Source: Plantago elongata (lineage: Eukaryota > Streptophyta > Magnoliopsida > Lamiales > Plantaginaceae). Taken from it: 42,717 nucleotides of DNA. Within the stretch, counting starts at the first letter, position 1. Each line of letters starts with the position of its first letter. The notes below the pieces were generated by a model. It worked only from the letters and a program-made list of their open reading frames with translations. It was not told the origin of the DNA and did not search any database. Shown here piece by piece: positions 10,196 to 18,906 of this stretch. Where the stretch lies: positions 1 to 42,717 of the forward strand of contig JAYMSP010000732.1 in NCBI GenBank assembly GCA_036897095.1, in the 5' to 3' direction. The translations under genes and the position numbers were made by a program.

Positions 10196-10203
10196 TATAT
10201 ATA
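10196..10203 (-). promoter_or_regulatory. TATA box of the poly(A) polymerase gene
   Basis: The minus strand reads TCTATATATACATA here, only about 43-50 nt before the ATG at 10153. A normal TATA-to-start distance would leave a leader of roughly 15 nt, which is very short. Either initiation is unusual or another upstream start is used. Confidence 0.4.
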
Positions 10204-10251
10204 GACTTCTGAGTGTGTAAATAAGGCAATAGAGTTTAGTAATTTGGAAAG

Positions 10252-10530
10252 GTAACTCCTATAGGATTAGGAATTGTAACAATCCCTTAATTACAATATA
10301 TCTTCCTTAATTACAATATATTTACCACAATCTTACTCCAATTTCAACATTAACATATATTTAAAAGAAGTGAGTTCAACATAATTCCATATTTTGTAAT
10401 TCGAGAGTAAATATATATAACTCCGTATAGGATTAGGAATTGTAACAATCCCTACATTATAATATATTTACCATAATCCTTACTCCAATTTCAATAAAGT
10501 GAATTCATCCATATTTTGTTATCTGATTTC
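10252..10530. repeat. direct duplication in AT-rich DNA
   Basis: Two diverged copies lie head to tail, at about 10252-10400 and 10420-10530. Both contain TATAGGATTAGGAATTGTAA followed by CAATCCCT, then AATATATTTACCA, then TTACTCCAATTTCAA, and end near CATATTTTGT. The second copy is shortened. The rest of 10531-11765 is AT-rich with no gene apart from the elements listed separately. Confidence 0.75.
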
Positions 10531-11263
10531 AACTTTATAAATAATTGAGAAATCTACAAATATTATTGTATTTAATAATAATTTTTACTACTGCACGTTG
10601 AAAGTGGCGTTACTTAAAGATAATGAGGTGTCAATCTTAGTACAACATGTTTGACGTTGAACTAATTTAGCCAATATATAATAATTATTAAAAGATTTGC
10701 TAATCAAATGTCAAGGGATCATAATGGCGGCATTATTGGATCGGGACCCCAATGGTCCATATACACCAATTCATTCAACCCGAAAGGTTGAATTCGATGG
10801 TGAGATTAAATCGCATTCAAAAGACTTTTATTGATATAACTTTAAATTCATTGTCCAAGAAAATATAAATTAAGATTATAAGATATATTTATAAGGTTAT
10901 CGAACAGTAAAAAAGCTACAAGTATAAGAAGTGTTGGAATTGAATGTTTATAATAACATGATTTTCTACTAAATAGAGCCTTATTTCACAAGTGAGTTTT
11001 ATTTCTTTTGATTGAATGTTCATTATTAGTAGATTGTTTATAATTAGGGATAATTACTGTATTTCTAGTAGATCTAGTCATCTAGGTATAGAACAAGGTA
11101 AGTTTGACTTTAAACGCCATTGTGTTCATATCCACCGAACTGTATTGTTATATTCTCATTATTGTGGCTTAAATAAAAATATTAATAATAAGAGAAGTCT
11201 CACGAGAGATGATATCTATGTAGAGACGGACTATGTTACGAATAAAAATATTTTTAATAATTA

Positions 11264-11333
11264 AAACACTCATAGTTTTAATATTAGAATGTTTTTTATA
11301 TTATAATAAGACTTATTTTAACATGAGTGTTTT
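11264..11333. repeat. AT-rich inverted repeat (MITE-like hairpin)
   Basis: The arm AAAACACTCATAGTTTTAA (about 11265-11283) pairs with TTTTAACATGAGTGTTTTG (about 11313-11331). This gives an imperfect hairpin of about 70 bp directly upstream of the LINE remnant. It may be a solo MITE or a fold-back remnant. Confidence 0.5.
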
Positions 11334-11342
11334 GATTACTAA

Positions 11343-11507
11343 CATAAGTATACTTTGCACTTTCAACGAGTTTATAGAAGCAATGAAGCTGCTGATTTAT
11401 TAGCTAAGATTGGAAGTGGCTATCCTTTTGAAGATTTTGCTCATTTTGGTTGTTTTGAGTCCCGTCCTTCCAACTATGTCAATATTTATAGTAACTTTGT
11501 TATTTAG
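11343..11507 (+). mobile_element. LINE-type RNase H domain remnant
   Basis: A frame ending at TAG 11505-11507 reads H-F-Q-R-V-Y-R-S-N-E-A-A-D-L-L-A-K-I-G from 11358. This matches the closing motif of the plant RNase H-like domain found in LINE and other reverse-transcribing elements (typically H-V-x-R-E-x-N-x-x-A-D-x-L-A). The frame is open for 49 codons from 11358 and is blocked upstream at 11340-11342, so only the C-terminal end survives. It lies about 260 bp upstream of the dirigent start and is presumed nonfunctional. Confidence 0.65.
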
Positions 11508-11765
11508 GACTAAGGTTTATGTAATATGGTTTAGTTAATTAATATTAATCTTTTTTAAGAAAAACATGATCCATCCCCATATTAAAAATCTCTTACAATA
11601 CTTTATATAATTAAAAAAAAGCAATTGGCCCAAGTCTAAAATTACGTGTCAAATTTGCTAAACTAGTACTAATACCATTCTTTCATTCCTTTCTCAAGTA
11701 CATAAGTTTCCACAATTGAAACTTGAAAACTATTATTATACTCTATACACAGATTATAGAAAAGA

Positions 11766-12308
11766 ATGGCATCAAAGGCAATCAAAGTATATGTTCCCTC
11801 TTTGTTGATCACTCTCTTGATCGCATTCTCAGAAGCCAGGCTTCACCTCGGGGAGCTCAAAGAAACGGAAATGTCACTATATTTCCAGGACAGGTCCGGT
11901 GGCGGCCCGAATGCTACCGTAATCCAGATCATAGGCCAGCCGAGTGAGCCTCTCAATTTCACCAACTTCGGGACCATGTTCTGTACCGATGATCCGTTAA
12001 CAGGAGGACCCGATGGGAGCTCGGCTCAAGTTGCAAGAGGTCAAGGCATTTATGTGACGTCGGATTTGCACGGGCAGCGCACGAATGTCCTAATATCGAT
12101 CGTTTTTACAAACAACCAGTACAACGGCAGCACATTGGAGATACAAGGGAGTAGCCCCCAGTTCGAACGTGTAAGAGAGGTTGCGGTTGTGGGTGGTACC
12201 GGGAAATTTCGTTTTGCTCGTGGATATGCTACTTTTGAGACCATTTTCTATGATTCTGCTCTTAGTTATGCGATCATTAGGTGCAATGTTAGTGTGCTAC
12301 ACTATTAA
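11766..12308 (+). CDS. dirigent protein
   Basis: A 180-residue dirigent protein in one exon, the usual gene form. An N-terminal hydrophobic segment (about residues 8-22) acts as a signal peptide, with likely cleavage near A24. The mature beta-barrel domain carries the conserved blocks E-M-S-L-Y-F-Q-D at 35-42, G-T-M-F-C-T-D-D-P-L-T at 69-79, S-A-Q-V-A-R-G-Q-G at 86-94, L-E-I-Q-G at 124-128, and V-V-G-G-T-G-K-F-R-F-A-R-G-Y at 141-154. Potential N-glycosylation sites are N49, N64, N120 and N174. Dirigent proteins act in the apoplast and guide stereoselective coupling of phenoxy radicals (lignans, gossypol), or have structural roles in lignified barriers. The subfamily and substrate cannot be settled from sequence alone. 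An overlapping frame at 11723-11947 is a shadow. Confidence 0.92.
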   Translation: MASKAIKVYVPSLLITLLIAFSEARLHLGELKETEMSLYFQDRSGGGPNATVIQIIGQPSEPLNFTNFGTMFCTDDPLTGGPDGSSAQVARGQGIYVTSDLHGQRTNVLISIVFTNNQYNGSTLEIQGSSPQFERVREVAVVGGTGKFRFARGYATFETIFYDSALSYAIIRCNVSVLHY

Positions 12309-13226
12309 GTTGTACCACATCTTTCTGGGTCGTAGGACAGATCATATGTTAGAATATGTCAATAATATATAAAGAAATAAACTCATCGTGCTATTAAAGT
12401 TTATCATTCATTTCGGAATTAAAATATGAGAATAATCTTTTTTATTTATAAAATTTACATTGTAATTTTAATGGTCAACAGCAACCAATTTTAATTACGA
12501 GTTACTTAGTATGAATATACCTTATTCAGTTTTTTATATATTTTATTTATTAAAATCTCATATGTTGATAGACTTTATTTAAGTTTTATAAATTATTCTA
12601 AGTAATTATATAATTTAGTTTTAAAACTCACTTCATACAAACTTTTATGTGGTATTATACATTGTACATCGTATATTTAACTGTGAATATTTTTAAATTT
12701 TATGTTCTTAATTAACGTGATGTTTATAATATAATATTACTTTCATCGTTCCGGTTTAGAAGTTATGATGGGGTCGGATATAAATTTTAAGAAAAAAGTG
12801 ATAAAGTAGAAAATAAGGTAATTAATTATGAATGTGATTGAGAAATAGTAAATAATTATAATAGATAATGTATAAATTAAGAGACAGATTATAAGAGATA
12901 ATGTATAAAGTATGAGACAGATTTTCGATTTAAGAAAACTAAAATTACAAACCGGACCGTTCAAAATGAAAATCGACTTCCAAACCGGCATGTATTTCTC
13001 GTAAAAGCTCATGATGATCCAAAGTGTATACTACCTTTGTTTCTAATTGAATTTTTCGGGGAATTTTCTTAAATACCTAAAGCCCATTAGGCCTGAAAAT
13101 GATTGGTTAAAAATCATAACCATAACCATAATTTCGATTTTTGTCACAATCATAATCGTAACCATTTAAATAATAATCATAACTAAAATCGGAACCGAAA
13201 TAATTATTGACCGGTTCCGGTTCGAT
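12309..13226. other. AT-rich intergenic DNA between dirigent and ARMC7
   Basis: No gene. Besides the MITE-like element at 12744-12992 there is a low-complexity stretch at 13105-13200 built from repeated CATAACCATAACCAT-like words and a C/G-rich patch CCGGTTCCGGTT near 13211-13222, just before the ARMC7 TATA box. Confidence 0.5.
12744..12992. mobile_element. Stowaway-like MITE, degenerate
   Basis: The left end CGTTCCGGTTTAGAAGT (12747-12763) is matched in inverse orientation by ACTTCCAAACCGGCATG at 12976-12992 (core CCGGTTT[A/G]GAAGT). A second inverted end-like motif, CAAACCGGACCGTTC, is at 12949-12963. The interior is AT-rich and contains a direct repeat, GATAATGTATAAA followed by GAGACAGATT, twice (about 12865 and 12896). 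Length of about 250 bp and the CCGTTCCGGTTT-like end fit plant Stowaway/Tc1-mariner MITEs. I could not define a clean TA target duplication. Confidence 0.55.
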
Positions 13227-13233
13227 TATAAAA
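13227..13233 (+). promoter_or_regulatory. TATA box for the ARMC7 transcript
   Basis: TATAAAA, followed by a CT-rich leader from about 13245. This predicts transcription start near 13260, about 1 kb upstream of the ARMC7 ATG, with a leader intron between. Confidence 0.4.
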
Positions 13234-13574
13234 AACCAAAAACCATAACCTCCTGCCTCCACAACGTCTTCTTCTCCATAGCTCCAGCCTCCATAGCTGC
13301 AGCATCGTCTTCTCCTCTCCGTGCCTCCGTGACTCCGTCTTCTCCGGACCTCCGGCTACTCCAATTTCGGTTCTTCAATTTCGTCTTCCTTCTCCGCAGG
13401 TACGTCTTCCTTCTCCGTTTCTTCAATTTCGTCTTCCTTCAATTTTCCTTCAATTTCATCTTGCTGGCTGCTGCGACTCTGCTCGTTTTCCTTCAATTTT
13501 TACTCGTCTTCATCTTCCTCGTTCAATTTTCATCTTCCTCGTTCAATTGGAACTTATTTTGCAGTTTTTGGGTT

Positions 13575-14250
13575 GGTAAGTCTTCTAGCTTCAATCTCTA
13601 AGATACTTTAATCATGGCTTCTCTTTCTTTGTTGTATATATCATGGAGTATAGTATATGATGCTATTGTTTGGAATTTGAATGTTTTTCTTGGGTTATTA
13701 CTTACTTTACTGCAATTTGATTATGTAATTTGTCACTCAGACAAAATCAATTTGGGAGGATATAGAACTAGAAATAGGGTAATCATGTGCAAACAAACCA
13801 GAAAGGTTTTGCTTGAAGCTCAGTTTAGTTTGTATTGGCCTGAATTCTTGAAAACCCGAATTTTCGCTGTTATTGGGGTATATAAACCACTTGAATTATG
13901 GCTTCTGTTTCTTTGTTTTTGCTTTTATATCATGTTGTATAGTATGTGGTGGTATTGTTACCCAATGGGGTTTGGAATTCGACTGGTTTTCTTCGATTAA
14001 TACTTGCTTGATTGCAGTTTGGATATGTCAGTTAGAATATTTTGATTTAGCAGGATAGATAACTTGAAATAGAGTAATTAGTGGATAAGGTTCTTGTTTG
14101 AAACTCAGTTTAGTTTGTATTGGCCTGAATTCTTCAAAATATGAATTTTCGCTGTTATTATTCGGGTATAGAAGTTTTGGGCACCTGAAAGTAGGCCTGA
14201 ATACCTAAATGCCTGCTCGGAACTCATGCCTACTCACTTTCCTTTTCACA
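13575..14250 (+). other. probable 5'UTR intron of ARMC7
   Basis: A perfect donor GTAAGT at 13575 follows a CT-rich leader (about 13260-13574), and CTTTTCACAG at 14250 is an acceptor only 6 nt before the ARMC7 ATG. The implied intron is 676 nt. Most of it consists of the tandem duplication listed next. Open frames inside it (13614-14000 and others) look like intron and have no recognisable product. Confidence 0.5.
13598..14167. repeat. 285-bp tandem duplication inside the ARMC7 leader intron
   Basis: Two copies lie 285 bp apart throughout. ATGGCTTCT is at 13613 and 13898, TTTCTTTG follows in both, and CTCAGTTTAGTTTGTATTGG with CCTGAATTCTT follows later in both. TTTTCGCTGTTATT is near 13861 and 14146. 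The constant offset shows a single head-to-tail duplication with later point divergence. Boundaries are approximate. Confidence 0.8.
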
Positions 14251-14256
14251 GTCCTC

Positions 14257-16210
14257 ATGTTTACAAATGATCAGAGGCAAAAGGAGCGCACTGGAAAATA
14301 CGGAAGCCCCAGAGTTCAATATCTCCAGGTGCTACTCCTTGATTGCAATGCTTACAGAGATGTAGATTCCTCACACTATATGGATGGATGGTGTTAAATC
14401 AAGAGCAGCTGTGTTGTATTGAGAGCAATCGGTTTCTTGATTTGTTCAATCTTTTTAAAATTGAAAACACCATTGCTATCAGTATAACATAAGTAGCTAT
14501 CGATTTAATACCAGCCCATTATAAGGCATACGTGACTATGTGAGCTAGAATGATATTCTGGGAATGAGATGTTATCGAAGTTGGTTGCATAGTGACCTCA
14601 TTATGGCTTGCACCCTTTTGTGGCTTAGGGACTTGTATCTCAATTCCAGAATGCATCTGATGAAGGTATTCTTTGCGACCCTTGTTCTATTTTATCATTG
14701 CTTGTTTATGATGGTGGAATTCTATGCACTTGAGAATCACCATTTGGGTCGTTGTAAGAACTTTAGTTTCTCTATTGTACATCATAAGCAGCATACAACG
14801 TAAAAATTGGTTCTCAGACTAATCTCTTGTTGATCCCTCGAAAAGGTCTCTATCAATAACAACATCATTAAAATCACAATGTCATTTATGCAGTTCTGAA
14901 AAATCATTTGCATTGTATATGCCTGCATAATCTCTCCGGTGTATTTCTTCTTTATGTGCATTCCGTTTCTCTGTCACCATATCTCTTGTTGACTCTTTAA
15001 TCAGAGTGATTGTTTGACATTTCTTAGTCTATGCACTTCAGATGTTCATGCAGTAAGATTGACAATGTAACGTTCTCTCGCAGAAACCAAAGAGAAAGTA
15101 GCTGCTAATTTGGGAAATTTTGCATATGATCCCTACAATTTTACCTTTTTACGTCAGGTATGAATCTTCAATTACAGCTAGTGTGTTTAAGTCTATTAAA
15201 CAACTTCATATTTCTGGGTACACAGCTAATACGTGATTTTACGCAGCTTAATGTTTTGGAACTTTTTCTTGACTGCATAACGGAACCCAATGAGATGCTT
15301 GTGGAGTTTGGTGTTGGAGGTATCTGCAATGCTTGTGCAGGTAGCTAAAAGTTGATTATATAATTTAAAGGGGACGTGTTAGCCATCTGTTTCTGTTGCG
15401 GATTCTTTTCGTTACGTCTCAGTTCAAGATTCTTGTATCTTTTATTATATTCATTATTTGCTGCAGATCCGAAAAACGCTTCAGTTATCGTTCAATGTGA
15501 TGGGATTCCCCTCGTAATCCAATGCCTGTCAAGTCCTGTTAAAAACACGGTAAGGACGTGAAATAGTTTGTTTACATAATTCAGTTCTTGTCTAGTTCCT
15601 AAAAGCATACACAGAATTCTAATGTCAAAGTATGATGAAGATCGGACTGGTTATACATTACATTTGAGAATTGAGAGGCAGTTGTTAAATAAGAAACACG
15701 ACCTGTCAATTCCGTGTTCATCTATACTCTGCAGAACTATGTTTTGGCTACGCTTAGGATGAACCTTGTATGTATATGGATCTCCATCAATCTGTTTAGC
15801 AACATTAGATACTTTTTTCTCATGGTTTTGGCTATTGATAAATGCAAATTTACTGTAATATTGAAATAGAGAGCTTTCAAATAGCTTATGGTCAATCAGA
15901 GATTTGTGTAATTGTAGCACTGATAGTCATGTCGAATTACATTACATAAACTTATTTTGACTCGCTGTTAAAATCATCTCTGAACCTCAATTCCGTATCT
16001 TGATAGTCTGAAGACTTCACTTATTGCTCCCAGGTGAAATACGCTCTAGGGGCACTGTACTATCTCTGTGACATTTCAACTGAGAAAGAAATACTTAAAC
16101 CAGAAGTAGTTGAAGCAATTGAAAAGTTTGCTGCGGCTGGTGCAGTTAATGAGAGCTTCAGTAATTTGGCTCAGGCTTTCTTGGATAAGCACGTTTCCAA
16201 GCTCCGCTAA
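14257..16210 (+). CDS. ARMC7: armadillo repeat-containing protein 7 (ARMC7) orthologue
   Basis: Six coding exons rebuilt from splice sites and family resemblance: 14257-14328, 14629-14665 (a 37-nt microexon), 15084-15157, 15247-15340, 15467-15549 and 16034-16210. They join in frame to 178 residues, the usual size for plant ARMC7. The protein begins [14 protein letters not shown]. It continues through the armadillo signature [12 protein letters not shown], then [36 protein letters not shown], and ends D-K-H-V-S-K-L-R. Phases agree at every junction. Odd points are the weak donor GTGCTA after exon 1 and G-L-V where I expect E-L-V at the microexon start. ARMC7 is a small conserved eukaryotic armadillo protein. 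Human ARMC7 has been associated with spliceosomal complexes; its plant role is poorly defined. Confidence 0.88.
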
Positions 16211-18906
16211 ACAGTTTTTATTTATTGGGTAACTCGTGACACCCATTTAAATATCTCAAAGTGTACATAGCCCAGCTCTCGTCATGTCCACACTGAGCTT
16301 TAATTCATTATATTGAAGGTAAGCATTTGAAATACTGCTGGTTGTTCGCTTCTTCTCTTATACGTGACAAGCAGCGCTATTTGTTACTATGAAATTGTTT
16401 GTTTTCCCTTGTTCTGCTTGAGTCGTGGATTAAGTTTGAGCGAAAGCATCTTGGGAACGCATGAACCTAAACATTATCTCCAGATCGCTTCCTCAGATTT
16501 GTGTTCTGTTACTGATGATTCTCGAGTAAATGATCTCGAAATCACTAATTCACAGTACATTCTTCATCTTTTTACAGGGAGACATGACTTTTGATGTGAT
16601 ATCGGGCTTAGAAGTGATTACTGTAGTTTTATATGTTTCTCAACTTCAAACATGTTATTATATGATCTGTTGATTTATTATTTTCTAAGTGTTGCCATTC
16701 ACTAGTTAGTAAACAATATGCACTTGTGTATGACTTCATGATTAAAACATGAGTCCAAAGTGTTTGGCTCAAGATTGAAACTGATCAATTTCAGTTGTGT
16801 TTTTTTCCTTCACGAAAATTTAGTTGAAATTGAGATAATTCAATTTGAATTCTGAACCGAACATAGACTTGTCTTTTATTTAAAAAATAATAAAATAAAT
16901 TTAATTTTTAAAAAATAAAGAAATAAAGGACAACAATGACATATCATGAAAGAGCTTTTACTCACTTTGTTGAAGCTAGTAAATTATTTATGATCCCAAC
17001 AATAGTACAAATGGTACATTTACATGAAATGGAAATAAATAAATGCAAACATTTGTGATTTAAAATATATTATTTATATCGTGTATTCTCCACATCCTAG
17101 AATAATAATCTCTCCGTCCCGATAAAAATGTATCTATTTTCTTTACGTATTATTAATAATAATCTCTCCGTCCCGATAAAAATGTATCTATTTTCTTTAC
17201 ATATTATTAATAATAATCTCTCCGTCCCGATAAAAATATATCTATTTTCTTTACGTATTATTAATATAATACACTTATGTAATATATAAAAAGTGCAATT
17301 TTCACTAAACCAACATGCATTTTCATTATTTATCATTTACCTCTTTTATCTATCACAGTTGTGTACCGATTCCATTCTTTGTCACATCTCAGTTTTTTTT
17401 ACAATTTACCTTCTTGTATGTGTCATAAAGAGCCAATTTACCTCTCCAAACAACACCCACAATTTTGCACCGTCCATTATACACCCAATATAATCGAGAC
17501 AATTGCATAAACAGTGCAATTGAAACTGTGACTTTGCATGAAAATGGTAATAAATGACATGGCATCAAACTGCAATTTTGAACCGTCCATTATACTAGTT
17601 TTTTTTTCTTTTTTTCTTCGACAGTTAGTTTATATATGTCATTGTTTGCTTCAAAAACTGGAAGAAGTAAACGAAAAACAACACAAAGATACTACTACAA
17701 CAATAGAATACAAAACATTTGCCAATACACCAATACAACTTCCAATTTATATATAATGAGCATATCTCTACTCATTTGATGCATCTCAACTTTCCGAATA
17801 GCTAGTGGCTAGTTCGAATCTGTCCCATGCACGTAGTAGGGTGTCGCATCATTGTTTGTTCTTAACCTGCTTATCAACATCTTACTTCTTACCTTTTTCT
17901 TGTTTGACCTTTTTTCTTGTTTCTCCCACTCTCTTGTTCTTCCCAAAATCCTTGTCAGCATCACTTGGATCATTCAGACTAGGAGTAATGCCGAAGGATA
18001 TTGGTAAGATAAAGAGAGTGAAGAAAAAAGAAAAGGATATGAAGGAATCTGCTGAAAATTCAGGTGATAAGCAGGATAAGAACAAATTAGTTGTTGTGTG
18101 CACAACCATACTGCGTACAGGGGACAAATTCTAACTCATTGCTAGAAGATGGTGAACATTTCAGATCCATGTATACCATACACCATTTGGAAGTAGTAGC
18201 AGCAACAGTGCTAAGCAATTGCAGCTTTTTCCCTCTTCTTAATTTGTTTGCTTCAGATCTTGAAATGCTCATCACCTTCTCACTGACTTCTCTTTCGACT
18301 GATTAACAGTGGTGGACAGGACGGATGCTAGAATGCAATAACGGGAAGCAGAGGTTGACACCTTGATGGAACAGAGGTGGATGACTGTGGTCGGTCAGAG
18401 TGGACTGGCGGGCAGAGAGAAGTGGACTGATGGTTCAACTTTAGAGACGAGCTAAGAGATGAATGAAATGATTTAGGGCTAGGGTTGGAGACATTCACCA
18501 AACTAAGACAAGTACTAGTTAGGCACATTGTATAAAGTAAATTTGAATTATCGTTAGAAATGTAAATACTGTCCTTGCAAGACAACATGTATAGCATATG
18601 CTAATTTCCCCAGATTAAGGCGGTAAACAAACTAACTGCAATTTTGCATACATCCTAATAAAATGGTAAGCACTTATTACAAACATATGCTATCTGCTAT
18701 CATGAACACATCTTCTGGGAGTCTAAAACAATAGATTTTTTACAAAATCAACTAAAGGGGGCACAACATTTGAATGTTAGTTCTAGAGAGCATAAACTGT
18801 GTCATATAGCCCCTTTTGGGGGGGCCATCCTAAGATTATAAAAGAGCAGGTACGCTGTGCTCAGACAACTAGGATCACATTCGAGAAACGCAGAGAACTT
18901 TAGAAC
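16211..18906. other. intergenic region between ARMC7 and DEK
   Basis: No supported gene in 2.7 kb. It should hold the ARMC7 3'UTR (from 16211) and the DEK 3'UTR (before 18907, minus strand). It contains the 54-bp tandem repeat at 17101-17262. At 17990-18075 (+) and 18087-18480 (-) there are patches with coding-like composition, one Lys/Glu-rich, but they have no start, splice or family support. A GTTCGAATC word near 17812 resembles a tRNA B-box without a matching A-box. Confidence 0.45.
17101..17262. repeat. three-copy 54-bp tandem repeat with Stowaway-like end sequence
   Basis: Copies begin at 17101, 17155 and 17209, each starting AATAATAATCTCTCCGTCCC and ending CTTTAC[G/A]TATTATT, with almost no divergence. 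The CTCTCCGTCCCGATAAAAAT core resembles the terminal repeat of Stowaway MITEs (CTCCCTCCGTCCC...). The array therefore looks like a MITE terminus that was tandemly amplified. Near-identity of the copies points to a recent origin. Confidence 0.85.

Noticed and set aside
13226..13601. Frames rich in Arg/Lys (-) or Phe/Leu (+)
   Set aside because: Produced by the CT-rich ARMC7 leader; no protein character.
17790..17830. GTTCGAATC word suggesting a tRNA or second SINE
   Set aside because: No A-box at the right spacing, no A-tail, no target duplication.
17805..18134. 109-codon frame with a Lys/Glu-rich end
   Set aside because: N-terminal half is low-quality and overlaps open frames on the other strand; the Lys-rich end resembles DEK linker composition but cannot be spliced convincingly to anything.
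18087..18597. Minus-strand frames between ARMC7 and DEK
   Set aside because: No recognisable family; they sit downstream of the DEK stop codon and are probably chance or 3' flank.
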